Counted from the first letter of the stretch, positions 8,056 through 15,857 are shown. The stretch: 64,000 nt of DNA from Acetothermia bacterium 64_32 (GCA_001508155.1 LGFI01000005.1:1-64000), one strand, 5' to 3'. A program made the numbers and translations. Notes: a model not told the origin generated them from the sequence alone.

Positions 8056-9138
8056 ATGGACTACGGAAAAAGGAGGGACAGGCTCAAGCGCCGTGTAAGT
8101 CGAGAGGGATTGGATGCCTTCGTCCTGATCAACGTGGAGGGCTCAGACCGCCCAAACCTGCGGTATCTCACCGGTTTCACCGGCACGTTTGGGCTCCTTG
8201 TTTTAGGAGAAGAGGAGCTGTTTGCCACGGATTCCCGGTACCTGGAGAGGGCTGGCCGGGAGGTGGGGGGCCTTCCGGTGGAGGGGGTCCGGGGGAGGTG
8301 GTTCGACTGGTTTTGCGGACGTCTGAAGGACCTCGGGCTGAGGCGTTTTGCCATCGGCGCTCACACCACCAGCGTCCACATCTTCAAGAAGCTCGAGGGG
8401 AAAGGGTTTGAGCCGGTGCCGGTGGACGGCTGGGTGGAGTCCCTCCGGCGGGTGAAGGAGCCAGAGGAGGTGGACAGGATCGGGGCGGCGGCCAGGCTCA
8501 CCGATCAGGGCCTGCGGTGGGTGCTGGGGAGGCTCCGGCCGGGGATGACGGAGAGGGAGGTGGCCCTGGAGCTCGAGATGTGGTACCGCACCCACGGGGC
8601 CGAGGATGTGGCATTCGATCTGATGGTCGCCTTCGGTGAAAACTCCTCCATGCCCCACTATACCCCGGGGACAAGGGAGCTTAGGGAAGGTGACCTCCTT
8701 TTGTTCGACATCGGGGTGAAGGTGGACGGGTACTGTGCCGATCTCACCAGGGTGGTGGCCTTGGGGAGGCCGGCCCCCCAGGCCCGGGTCATCTACGAGC
8801 TGGTGCTGGCGGCCAACCGGGCCGGGATAGAGGCGCTTCAGGCCGGGGTCCCCGGGGTGGAGGCAGATCGCGCCGCCAGGGCAGTGATCGAAGGGGCGGG
8901 CCACGGTGAGCACTTCGGGCATGGCCTCGGCCACGGGGTGGGCCTGGAAGTACACGAAGCTCCGCGCCTTTCCCCCACCTCCGAGGACACCCTGGAGGCG
9001 GGGATGGTGGTCACGGTGGAGCCCGGGGTGTATCTACCGGGGGAGTTCGGGGTGCGGATAGAGGACCTGGTGGTGGTGCGCCCCGACGGCTGCGAGCTCC
9101 TATCGGCTTTCCCCAAGGAAGAGCTCTTGGTGCTGTAG
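8056..9138 (+). CDS. pepQ: Xaa-Pro aminopeptidase / dipeptidase (M24B)
   Basis: 360-aa M24 metallopeptidase that cleaves the bond before proline in dipeptides or peptide N-termini; cytoplasmic. An N-terminal creatinase-like domain (residues 1-125, with NLRYLTGFTGTFGLL) precedes the pita-bread catalytic domain. The five metal ligands can be assigned: Asp in LLLFDIGVKVDGYCADLTR (two Asp), His in GHGLGHGVGLEVHE, Glu in VTVEPGVYLPG and Glu in GVRIEDLV. Length fits bacterial PepQ/YpdF enzymes. Own promoter upstream; gap of 52 bp to the polyamine operon. Confidence 0.92.
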   Translation: MDYGKRRDRLKRRVSREGLDAFVLINVEGSDRPNLRYLTGFTGTFGLLVLGEEELFATDSRYLERAGREVGGLPVEGVRGRWFDWFCGRLKDLGLRRFAIGAHTTSVHIFKKLEGKGFEPVPVDGWVESLRRVKEPEEVDRIGAAARLTDQGLRWVLGRLRPGMTEREVALELEMWYRTHGAEDVAFDLMVAFGENSSMPHYTPGTRELREGDLLLFDIGVKVDGYCADLTRVVALGRPAPQARVIYELVLAANRAGIEALQAGVPGVEADRAARAVIEGAGHGEHFGHGLGHGVGLEVHEAPRLSPTSEDTLEAGMVVTVEPGVYLPGEFGVRIEDLVVVRPDGCELLSAFPKEELLVL

Positions 9139-9190
9139 CAGCTCTTTGGGTATCCTTCCTCTTCCCAAACACGATCACAAGGAGGTGAGA

Positions 9191-10246
9191 ATGGAGCTAG
9201 GCGGCGTTGCTGCCGAGGTTAGGGAGAGGACGTCGGCGGCGTTTACCGACCGGGATGCAGAGCGCATCTTGGCGGCGATCCTCTCGTCCGAGGACATCTG
9301 GCGGGTGATCGACCTTGCGGATGTCCCGGTGATGGCCCTATGTGCCGCCCTGGAGGTCATGGGGAGGGCGGGCTGGGTGGAGTTCACCGAAAGCAGGATC
9401 AGGCTTACCGATGCCGGCCGCAAGCTTGTCCAGGGGTTGGGGATCGCCCCTGCCCGGGAGCTCCGCTGCGGGCGCTGCGGGGGGCGGGGCCTGGAATTGG
9501 GGCCCGTGGCCAAGATCGCCGAGAGGTTTAAGAGGATCGTGGAGGCGCGCCCCGAGGCCATCCAGGAGTTCGATCAGGGCTACGTCACCGAGGAGAGCAC
9601 CCTGTACCGGGTAGCGTTCATGTGGGCGAGAGGGGATCTTGTGGGCAAGGAGCTGCTCGTCCTGGGGGACGACGACCTGGTATCGATCGCTGCCGCCCTG
9701 ACCGGTGCCCCACGGAGGGTGGTGGTGCTGGACATCGACGAGCGAATCCTGGAGTTCGTCCGGGAGGTGGCCCAGGGCGAGGGGTTGTGCCTTGAGGTGC
9801 GGCACCACGATCTGAGGAACCCCCTTCCGGCGGGGCTCTTGTCCTGCTTCGATGTCTTCTTCTGTGATCCCACGGAGTCCCTGCGGGGGTTTTTGGCGTT
9901 CGCCGGCCGAGGCATCTCGGCCCTGCGGGCCCCTGGGTGCGCCGGCTACCTGGGCCTCACCCGCCGGGAGGCCTCCCTCTTGAAGTGGCAAGCCATCCAA
10001 AGGGAGCTCCTCTCCTGCGGGGCTGCCATCACCGACATCCGGGATGACTTCCACGAGTACGTAAACTGGCCTTATATCGAGACCATGCGGGCCTGGGACC
10101 ACCTCCCGGCCAGGCGGGTGCCGGGGAGGGTTGAACCCTGGTACCGTTCTGCCCTGATCCGAATCGAGCTTGTGGAGCCCCCCAAGGCGGTAAGCGAGCG
10201 CCTGGAGGGCGACATCTTCACAGACCCCGAGGCGGCCACCACTTAG
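9191..10246 (+). CDS. bpsA: Branched-chain polyamine synthase (N4-bis(aminopropyl)spermidine synthase)
   Basis: 351 aa of the BpsA/DUF43 family. These enzymes move aminopropyl groups from decarboxylated SAM onto the internal nitrogen of spermidine, giving branched polyamines known from hyperthermophiles such as Thermococcus and Thermus. N-terminal winged-helix-like part (residues 1-90), a CxxC pair in LRCGRCGG (93/96), then the Rossmann domain with the family's GDDD motif (159-162), VVVLDIDERIL and the FCDPTES loop. Start ATG 9191 has a strong aaggaggtgag site; the longer frame to 9146 does not. It is the first gene of a five-gene set making agmatine and spermidine, which fits the assignment. 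Confidence 0.88.
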   Translation: MELGGVAAEVRERTSAAFTDRDAERILAAILSSEDIWRVIDLADVPVMALCAALEVMGRAGWVEFTESRIRLTDAGRKLVQGLGIAPARELRCGRCGGRGLELGPVAKIAERFKRIVEARPEAIQEFDQGYVTEESTLYRVAFMWARGDLVGKELLVLGDDDLVSIAAALTGAPRRVVVLDIDERILEFVREVAQGEGLCLEVRHHDLRNPLPAGLLSCFDVFFCDPTESLRGFLAFAGRGISALRAPGCAGYLGLTRREASLLKWQAIQRELLSCGAAITDIRDDFHEYVNWPYIETMRAWDHLPARRVPGRVEPWYRSALIRIELVEPPKAVSERLEGDIFTDPEAATT

Positions 10247-10249
10247 GGG

Positions 10250-10708
10250 ATGATCCCGAACGAGATAAGCCGGGCTTGTCTTGTTGCCGGGGCTGGGGAG
10301 GGGAGCACTGAGCTCAACGCCTTTGACCGGGCGCTCCTTTCCGCCGGGATCGGGGACCTGAACCTTGTCAGGGTCAGCAGCATCATGCCCCCTCACGTGA
10401 AGCTGGTGGGGACCCTGCCCCAGCTCCCGAAGGGGGCGTTCGTGCTGGTGGTCTACAGCGCCCGCACCTCCTCGGTGCCCGGGGAGAGCCTGGCGGCGGC
10501 TGTGGCGGTAGGTCGGGCCCCGGACGGGTTCGGGGTGGTGATGGAGGCCCAGGGAAAGGATCGGGCGCAGGCCGAATGTGAAGCCCGAAAGAAGGTTGAA
10601 GAGGCGTTCCGCATGCGGGGTCTTAAGCTTTCCGAGGTTCAGGTGGCGGCCGCCGAGCACCGGGTGAGCCGGTGCGGGGGTGTGGTCGCCGCGTGCCTTT
10701 TCTTCTAA
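10250..10708 (+). CDS. pdaD: Pyruvoyl-dependent arginine decarboxylase
   Basis: 152 aa, typical for PvlArgDC, which decarboxylates arginine to agmatine, the first step of this polyamine route. The pro-enzyme self-cleaves at a Ser-Ser bond; the motif VSSIMPP with Ser43-Ser44 is present, and the new pyruvoyl group would form at Ser44. The N-terminal GAGEGSTELNAFDRALLSAG block and C-terminal GLKLSEVQVAAAEH are family features. It starts 3 bp after the bpsA stop, so both are co-transcribed. Confidence 0.93.
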   Translation: MIPNEISRACLVAGAGEGSTELNAFDRALLSAGIGDLNLVRVSSIMPPHVKLVGTLPQLPKGAFVLVVYSARTSSVPGESLAAAVAVGRAPDGFGVVMEAQGKDRAQAECEARKKVEEAFRMRGLKLSEVQVAAAEHRVSRCGGVVAACLFF

Positions 10709-10740
10709 AATTGCCCTCGTGGAAAGGCCACTTTATCCGG

Positions 10741-10800
10741 GAGGTGGCACGGCCCTTTTGGGGAGCCCCCCAGAGGGGCCGCTTGTGTGTGCCCCAAATT
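10741..10800 (+). promoter_or_regulatory. Long imperfect stem-loop upstream of speD
   Basis: The 112 bp between pdaD and speD can fold into an extended hairpin: ggcac (10746-10750) pairs with gtgcc (10789-10793), and inside it ggccc and gggg arms pair around 10751-10780. No T-run follows, so it is not an obvious terminator. It could be a cis-acting leader, an RNase site or only a spacer. I do not recognise a known riboswitch class. Confidence 0.35.
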
Positions 10801-10820
10801 TCCCGGGGAAGGAGGTGAAA

Positions 10821-11168
10821 ATGAAGGCACTCGGGAGGCAGCTCGTGGTCGAACTATGGGGGTGCGAGCGCAACCTCAACGAGCCGGAAGGGATCCGCCG
10901 GGCCCTGAAGGAGGCGGTGGATCGGGCTAATGCCACCGGCCTGGACATCCAAGTTCACACCTTCAACCCCCATGGGGTGTCCGGGGTGGCAGTGATCGCC
11001 GAGTCCCATATATCCCTTCACACTTGGCCGGAGCTCTCGTACGTGGCGCTGGACGTGTTCACCTGTGGGGACAAGGCGATCCCGGAGGCCGCCGTGGAGG
11101 TGTTCCGGGAGCTGTTCCGGCCCCAGCGCGTAGAGGTGCTGGAGATAAAGAGGGGAATCCAGCTATGA
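10821..11168 (+). CDS. speD: S-adenosylmethionine decarboxylase proenzyme, bacterial type
   Basis: 115 aa. SpeD self-processes to a pyruvoyl enzyme and makes decarboxylated SAM, the aminopropyl donor for SpeE and BpsA. The processing site ESHISLHTWPE is intact: cleavage between Glu61 and Ser62, with the catalytic His67 and Cys82 (FTCGD) following. This is the short class 1B form found in archaea and many bacteria. The start ATG has an excellent ggaggtgaaa site at 10810-10819. The stop overlaps the speE start (ATGA). Confidence 0.95.
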   Translation: MKALGRQLVVELWGCERNLNEPEGIRRALKEAVDRANATGLDIQVHTFNPHGVSGVAVIAESHISLHTWPELSYVALDVFTCGDKAIPEAAVEVFRELFRPQRVEVLEIKRGIQL

Positions 11169-12025
11169 GCGCCGGAGATAGATGCGGAGATTGGTTATGT
11201 GAGGAGCAAACCGAAGGCGTGGAGCTACGCCTGCGCGTTCGGCGCTGGCTCGTCCGTCGGAGGACCCCGTACCAGGAGCTGGTGCTCGCTGAGACAGAAG
11301 GGCTCGGCCGGGTGCTGGCCCTGGACGGCAAGATCATGCTCTCCGAACGGGACGAGCCTTTTTATCACGAGATGCTGGTCCATCCGGCACTGCTTTCCCA
11401 CCCCTCGCCGGAGCGGGTGCTGGTGATTGGGGGAGGGGACGGGGGCACCTTGCGGGAGGTCTTGCGCCACCCCATGGTGCAGGAGGCGGTATTGGTGGAG
11501 ATCGACCAGGCGGTGATAGAGGCCTCCCGAGAGCATCTCAGTTCCGTGCATCAGGGGGCGTTTGACGACCCCCGGACCAGGATAGTGATCTCCCCGGGGG
11601 AGGAGTTCATCTCCCGCTGCCAGGACCCCTTTGATGCCATCCTGATCGACTCCACGGACCCCATCGGGCCAGGGGAAGCGCTGTTTTCCCCCGAGTTCTT
11701 CCTGGCCTGCCGAAGGGCATTGCGGGAAGGGGGGATCATGGCCCTGCAGGCCGGCACCCCCTTCTATTGGCCGGATGAGCTCTCCAACACCACGAAGGGG
11801 TTGAGGGCTTTCCCCTACCTGGGGGTGTATCTGGGGCATGTTCCCGCCTATCCCTCGGGCATGTGGGCATACGTCTTGGCGGGGCTTTTCGACTTTCGAG
11901 GGGCGGAACCCGAGCTTGAGGAGAGGTTCGCCGCCCGGGGCCTTGCCACCCGCTACTACTCCCCCGCCCTGCACCGGGCCGCCTTCGCCCTCCCCCGGTT
12001 CGTGGAGGAGCTTTTGTTGCGATGA
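11165..12025 (+). CDS. speE: Spermidine synthase-family aminopropyltransferase
   Basis: 286 aa. Transfers aminopropyl from decarboxylated SAM to putrescine or agmatine. N-terminal beta-strand domain (to about 60) with YQELVLAETEGLGRVLALDG, the GGGDGGTLRE nucleotide loop (89-98), VLVEIDQAVIE and the catalytic IDSTDPIGP. In Thermus thermophilus the homologue uses agmatine to give aminopropylagmatine, which an ureohydrolase turns into spermidine; the presence here of arginine decarboxylase and an agmatinase-like gene but no ornithine decarboxylase favours that route. Overlaps speD and speB by 4 bp each. Confidence 0.93.
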   Translation: MSAGDRCGDWLCEEQTEGVELRLRVRRWLVRRRTPYQELVLAETEGLGRVLALDGKIMLSERDEPFYHEMLVHPALLSHPSPERVLVIGGGDGGTLREVLRHPMVQEAVLVEIDQAVIEASREHLSSVHQGAFDDPRTRIVISPGEEFISRCQDPFDAILIDSTDPIGPGEALFSPEFFLACRRALREGGIMALQAGTPFYWPDELSNTTKGLRAFPYLGVYLGHVPAYPSGMWAYVLAGLFDFRGAEPELEERFAARGLATRYYSPALHRAAFALPRFVEELLLR

Positions 12026-12846
12026 GCGTTCGTCCGCTTTCCTTCCTGGCAGCGGATCGGCCCTTCGAGAAGGCCAAGGTCGCCATCCTGGGGGTGCCCT
12101 TGGAGCGGACCGTCTCCTTCCGGGGCGGGCCCGCCCAGGCCCCGGCCGCGATCCGCCTGGCTTCCGATTCGGTAGAGCCCTATTCTGCCATCTTCCGGGC
12201 CGACCTTCAGGGGATCGGCCTCTGCGACCTGGGGGACATCGACGTCCACATGCCCCTCGTTCAAGTCCTCTCCTCGCTGGGCCGGGAAACCGAAAAACTC
12301 CTGCAGGCGGGGAAGTTCCCGGTCGTCCTGGGGGGTGAGCACACCATCACCCTGGGGGCGGTGCGGGGCGCGAAGGCCGCGCTGGGGAGGCTCCAGCTCC
12401 TTGCCTTGGATGCCCACTCGGACCTCAGGGAGGAGTACGAGGGGGAAAGGGTGTGCCACGCCACCGTGCTCCGCCGCTCCTGGGAGGAGGTGGAGCGACT
12501 GGTGATCGTGGGGGCCCGGTCCTTCTTCGGTGGGGAGGTGAGGGAGCCGGTGTTCGTCCAGCCCTCCGAACTTTCGGACAGGTTGGACCCCAAGGTCCCG
12601 GTATGGCTTTCCCTGGACCTGGACGCCCTCGACCCGTCCCTGTGTCCCGGGGTCACCAACCCCGAGCCGGGTGGGCTTTCCTACCGGGAGGTGATCGAGG
12701 TCTTCCGGGCCCTGCAGGGGTTCAACGTGGTGGGGCTGGACCTGGTGGAGCTGGCCCCGCCCTACGATCCCTCGGGCGTTTCGGCCGTCACCGCCGCCAA
12801 GCTCGTGATCGAGGCCATCTGCGCCTTCCTGTCTCCAAGGATATAG
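12022..12846 (+). CDS. speB: Agmatinase / aminopropylagmatine ureohydrolase
   Basis: 274-aa member of the arginase-agmatinase family with a two-manganese site. All metal ligands are visible: His in LGGEHTITLG, the three in DAHSD and the Asp pair in LSLDLDALDPSLCPG, plus His in CHATV. It removes urea from agmatine (giving putrescine) or from N1-aminopropylagmatine (giving spermidine); context supports the second. Its ATG overlaps the speE stop. Confidence 0.92.
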   Translation: MSVRPLSFLAADRPFEKAKVAILGVPLERTVSFRGGPAQAPAAIRLASDSVEPYSAIFRADLQGIGLCDLGDIDVHMPLVQVLSSLGRETEKLLQAGKFPVVLGGEHTITLGAVRGAKAALGRLQLLALDAHSDLREEYEGERVCHATVLRRSWEEVERLVIVGARSFFGGEVREPVFVQPSELSDRLDPKVPVWLSLDLDALDPSLCPGVTNPEPGGLSYREVIEVFRALQGFNVVGLDLVELAPPYDPSGVSAVTAAKLVIEAICAFLSPRI

Positions 12847-12865
12847 AGGCCGCCGCGCCCGGGAC

Positions 12866-12937
12866 TTGGAGGAGCTGGGCAAGAAGATCGAGGAGAAGAT
12901 CAAGCGCAAGCTGCGCGACCGGCTAAAGGAGGGGTAA
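12866..12937 (+). CDS. Possible very small helical protein
   Basis: After speB a short frame beginning at TTG 12866 gives 23 charged residues (EELGKKIEEKIKRKLRDRLK core) and stops with TAA at 12935. It looks like one amphipathic helix. No ribosome-binding site is seen and no family is recognised; it may be chance or a remnant. Confidence 0.2.
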   Translation: MEELGKKIEEKIKRKLRDRLKEG

Positions 12938-12953
12938 CCCAACCCCTCGGGAG

Positions 12954-13454
12954 TCAGGGTTTGGGTTCCCAGGCGATCCCCAGGCCCTCCAGCCACTCCG
13001 CTATCTCGCGCTCAAAATAAGAACTTTTGAATGCATACCAGCGCTCAAGTTGTTCTGGATAGCGGGCGAGCACGTCCTTGAACCTGCGGAACGCCCCCGG
13101 CCCGTCCAGGGCCACATCGAGGAGCTCCCCCAGGTGCTAGTCCTCCAAGGACTTAGCGAAATTTGCCATGAGCTCGTAGACCTCATGCGTGGGGACGAAT
13201 GGGACGTTGATCCAACGCGGGTCCTCTTCGAGAACGATCGCCTCGACCAACCCGGCCAAGGGCTTCTCCCACCCCGGAAGGCCTTTCTTCGTCTCTTCCC
13301 AGTCCTCGTACCCCGCCGCCCGCAGGAGTTCCTCGGGGATCGCTTCCACCTCACCGGTCTTGCGGTCAAGGAAATATTCGTTGTAGTCGCGCCTGGCATC
13401 CTCCATCGCCGCGATCAACTGTTCCAAATCGATCTTTATCTTCACTTCGTTCAC
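12954..13454 (-). pseudogene. UPF0158 family protein interrupted by an in-frame TAG
   Basis: The frame from ATG 13454 gives MNEVKIKIDLEQLIAAMED and, after 105 codons, EDPRWINVPFVPTHEVYELM, the centre of the UPF0158 family. It then meets a single TAG (13139-13137) and continues in the same frame for 60 more codons, with GAFRRFKDVLARYPEQLERW and FEREIAEWLEGLGI, exactly the family's C-terminal half, to a TGA at 12956-12954. Full length would be 166 codons, normal for UPF0158. No frameshift is involved. It is a fresh nonsense mutation, a sequencing error or a read-through codon. Function of the family is unknown. Confidence 0.85.
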
Positions 13455-13467
13455 TTCCCTTCAAAAT

Positions 13468-14067
13468 CTATGGTGCTTCCGGGCGCCAGCCTGCTCGTTT
13501 GAGCAGGCGGTATACGGTTGACACCGGCAGCCCCATGACGTTGTAAAAATCCCCCTCGATGCCTTCGACGAAGGCCGCCGCCCGGCCCTGTATCCCGTAG
13601 GCCCCGGCCTTGTCCAGCACCCCCTCGGAGCCCAGGTACCAATCGATCTCCTCCGGGGTGAGGGGGAAAAACTTGACTCGGGTGCTGACGAGCTCTTCCT
13701 CCATCCCCGTACGGGAAAGCACGCACACCCCGGTGGCCACGGTGTGCTTTCTTCCGGAGAGCGCAGCCAGCATCCTCCGGGCCTCGTCCAGGTCCCTGGG
13801 CTTCCCCAGGTGCCGGCCCGAGACGAACACGCCGGTGTCGGCGGCGATCACGATTGCCTTTTCCACCCTCTCCCCCACGGCCTGGGCCTTGGCCCGGGCG
13901 GCGAGGAGGAGATCCTCCGGAGTCTTCGGGTCCCCTTCGTCCACCCGGGGAGGGACCTGCTCGAACCTTTCCGTGATCAGCTTAAGGAGCCTTGCCCTGC
14001 GGGGGGAGCTCGAGGCGAGCACGATCCGTTGCAGGGCTCCAGTCGGCTTAGGATAATCCTGGGCCAT
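13468..14067 (-). CDS. maf: Maf-like nucleoside triphosphate pyrophosphatase
   Basis: 199 aa. Maf proteins hydrolyse dTTP, UTP or modified nucleotides to monophosphates and are thought to sanitise the pool or affect septation. Landmarks: IVLASSSPRRARLLKLI at the N-terminus, DEGDPKTPEDLLLAARAKA, IAADTGVFVSGRHLGKP (catalytic Asp), LSGRKHTVATGV, DKAGAYGIQGRAAAFVEGIEG and the terminal NVMGLPVSTVYRLL. Start chosen at ATG 14067; its first bases overlap the ATG of the divergent deacetylase gene in the palindrome CCATGG. A longer frame to 14142 would run through that gene. Confidence 0.9.
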   Translation of the reverse strand: MAQDYPKPTGALQRIVLASSSPRRARLLKLITERFEQVPPRVDEGDPKTPEDLLLAARAKAQAVGERVEKAIVIAADTGVFVSGRHLGKPRDLDEARRMLAALSGRKHTVATGVCVLSRTGMEEELVSTRVKFFPLTPEEIDWYLGSEGVLDKAGAYGIQGRAAAFVEGIEGDFYNVMGLPVSTVYRLLKRAGWRPEAP

Positions 14068-14908
14068 GGACATCATTTTCAGCAAGAGGTGCCTGGAGTA
14101 CAACCAGGTGGGGCATCCGGAAGGGCCGGCCCGCCTGCGCATCGCCCAGCATTACCTGGCGCGGCTGGGCTACAACTTCCTTGAGCCGCAGCCCGCCAGC
14201 CGGGAGGAGATCCTCTCGGTGCACACCGAGGAGCTGGTGAGGCGTGTGGAGACCGGGGATTTCTACGATCCTGATTGTCCGGCCTACGATGGGATCGACT
14301 ATTATGCTCGCCTTTCCGCCGGGGGGGCCATCCTGGCCCAAAGGAGGCTCGGCTTTTCCCTAATGCGCCCCCCCGGACATCACGCCGGGCCGGCTTTCCT
14401 GGGGGGCTTCTGCTACTACAACAACATCGCCATCGCGGTGAAGCTCTCGGGCCTCAAGACACTGATCGTGGACATCGACGGCCATCACGGCAACGGCACC
14501 CAGGCCATCTTCTTCGGCGACGAGAAGGTGACGTATGTTTCGCTTCATCGGATGTACAACTACCCCGGGACAGGGCACAAATCACAGGGGAACTGCCTCA
14601 ACTTCCCGCTCCCACCCCGGTGTGGGGGACAGCTTTACCTTGAGACCCTGGAGAAAGCCCTGGAGGCAGCGGGGAAGGATTACGAGCAGCTCGCCATCTC
14701 GGCTGGCTTCGATACCTACAAACACGACCCCTTGGCCTCGCTGGGCCTTGGGGTCGAGACCTTCTACGACATCGGCTACATGCTGGGCGAGCTCTCGCTC
14801 CCCACCTTCTGCGTGCTCGAGGGCGGCTACGTCCCGGAGATCATGGGCCCGGCGACCGAAGCCCTGATCACAGGCCTAGAAGAAGCAGGAGCAAAAACGG
14901 GACGATGA
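14066..14908 (+). CDS. Histone-deacetylase-family amidohydrolase (possible acetylpolyamine deacetylase)
   Basis: 280-aa arginase/deacetylase-fold zinc hydrolase. Active-site blocks: HPEGPARL (17-24), RPPGHHAGP (His105-His106 dyad), DIDGHHGNGT (zinc Asp and His, near 136-145), SLHRMYNYPGTG, ISAGFDTYKHDP (second zinc Asp) and LEGGY. Bacterial members act on acetylpolyamines, acetoin-related proteins or acetyl-lysine. Proximity to the polyamine operon makes an acetylpolyamine role plausible, but this is inference. A GATAAT 8 bp before the ATG suggests a leaderless transcript. The 3' end overlaps the next minus-strand gene by 41 bp. Confidence 0.85.
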   Translation: MDIIFSKRCLEYNQVGHPEGPARLRIAQHYLARLGYNFLEPQPASREEILSVHTEELVRRVETGDFYDPDCPAYDGIDYYARLSAGGAILAQRRLGFSLMRPPGHHAGPAFLGGFCYYNNIAIAVKLSGLKTLIVDIDGHHGNGTQAIFFGDEKVTYVSLHRMYNYPGTGHKSQGNCLNFPLPPRCGGQLYLETLEKALEAAGKDYEQLAISAGFDTYKHDPLASLGLGVETFYDIGYMLGELSLPTFCVLEGGYVPEIMGPATEALITGLEEAGAKTGR

Positions 14909-15644
14909 GCCCCCCGCGGCAGGGATCACAGGGGTCGCAGCCCTCCTGGGGGCAGCACCACCACTGGGAGAGCCACGCGCAGGGATCACACGGGCACGGC
15001 TCGGCCTGGGTGCAGGGGCCGCAGGGCTCGGGCCCAAGCCCCTGGGCCTGGACGGTCGCCTGGGCTTGTGCCGTGGCCTGGGCGGTCGCCTCCGCTTGGG
15101 CCTGAACCTCCACCGAAGCCTGGGATTGAGCCTCGGAGGCCGCCAGGGCCACGTTCACCGCCATGGAGGCCATGGCCACATCGCCGTAGTGGATCTCAAA
15201 GGGCTGTGCCGGGTCGATCCCCTCACCCAGGACCACCACGGCGGCCACCGGGGCCATGGCCGGGATGGTCCCCGAGGCGAGATCCCCCTCGATGGGCACC
15301 AGCACCTCCGGGCTCAGCGTGATCGTCGTCTCCCCTTGGGCAAACCAGATGGACCCAGGGTCGAAAGCCGCCCCGCCCTCGGAGTATCCCCAGATCAAAA
15401 GGGCATTCTGGCCCACATAAGGGGCGATGGCCTGGGCCACCTCCGGCCGCACGTTGGAGCCGAGCGTCCGCTCATCGATGTATACGAAGACCAGAAGGAA
15501 CTTGTTCTGCCCCTGCTCCACCGTCAACATGGCCACGAGGTCCGAGTCGAGCCCGGTCTGGGCCAGGATCTGCTCCAGCGTTTGTCCGCCGGCCAGCCCG
15601 GCCACCACGGCGACCGCCGCCACAGCAACCAGAAAACGGGTCAT
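14868..15644 (-). CDS. Exported Gln/Ala-rich protein with Cys-Pro cluster and hydrophobic C-terminus
   Basis: 258 aa, no family recognised. The signal peptide MTRFLVAVAAVAVVAGLAGG is followed by a folded region to about residue 185. Then comes a low-complexity Gln/Ala/Val stretch (about 187-215, repeats of AQA/TAQA) and a segment with thirteen Cys in about 37 residues, mostly CxxC and CDPC repeats ending ...QEGCDPCDPC. The last 15 residues are GG plus a Leu-rich membrane tail. Such a tail could anchor the protein or be removed by a sorting enzyme; there is no clear LPxTG or PEP motif. Start at 15644 because the longer frame lacks a signal. It follows a tiny membrane-peptide gene with the same WWCCP motif. 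Confidence 0.7.
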   Translation of the reverse strand: MTRFLVAVAAVAVVAGLAGGQTLEQILAQTGLDSDLVAMLTVEQGQNKFLLVFVYIDERTLGSNVRPEVAQAIAPYVGQNALLIWGYSEGGAAFDPGSIWFAQGETTITLSPEVLVPIEGDLASGTIPAMAPVAAVVVLGEGIDPAQPFEIHYGDVAMASMAVNVALAASEAQSQASVEVQAQAEATAQATAQAQATVQAQGLGPEPCGPCTQAEPCPCDPCAWLSQWWCCPQEGCDPCDPCRGGLIVPFLLLLLLGL

Positions 15645-15645
15645 G

Positions 15646-15741
15646 CTACGGGCAGCACCACCAGGCAGCGAACACCCCGAGCCACAGGAACCAGAAGAAC
15701 GCAAGAAGCCACCAACCGCAGCACATCCGTTCCACCTCCAT
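15646..15741 (-). CDS. 31-residue Trp/Phe/Cys-rich membrane peptide
   Basis: A short frame ending at TAG 15648-15646 encodes one hydrophobic helix flanked by cysteine pairs: MCCGWWLLAFFWFLWLG, then VFAAWWCCP. It lies one base upstream of the exported Cys-rich gene and shares its WWCCP motif. The site aaggaggtgg precedes the first ATG (15741), and an exact duplicate precedes a second in-frame ATG (15726), so the peptide has 31 or 26 residues. No homologue known to me. The strong ribosome-binding sites and adjacency support a real gene. Confidence 0.5.
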   Translation of the reverse strand: MEVERMCCGWWLLAFFWFLWLGVFAAWWCCP

Positions 15742-15754
15742 CCGTTCCACCTCC
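15725..15754. repeat. Tandem duplication of a 15-bp RBS/start module
   Basis: atccgttccacctcc occurs twice in a row (15725-15739, 15740-15754). On the minus strand each copy supplies ggaggtggaacgg plus the first bases of an ATG, so the small peptide gene has two complete translation-initiation modules in tandem. Confidence 0.8.
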
Positions 15755-15819
15755 TTAAACCGTGCTTGGGTGCCCCACTATAGCACTTGCCCAGCTGGCT
15801 GACAAGTATCCCCATTACA

Positions 15820-15849
15820 TTGTGGCCTTGGATAGGCGGCCGCTATAAT
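15820..15849 (+). promoter_or_regulatory. Promoter of the NMT1-type ABC operon
   Basis: TTGTGG (15820-15825), 18-bp spacer, TATAAT (15844-15849), then 8 bp to the ATG 15858. The transcript should begin at or one base from the start codon. Confidence 0.65.
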
Positions 15850-15857
15850 GGCTTGAC

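Noticed and set aside
9338-10660. 440-codon minus-strand frame opposite bpsA and pdaD
   Set aside because: Rich in Gly/Pro/His/Arg with no motif; an antisense frame of GC-rich coding DNA.
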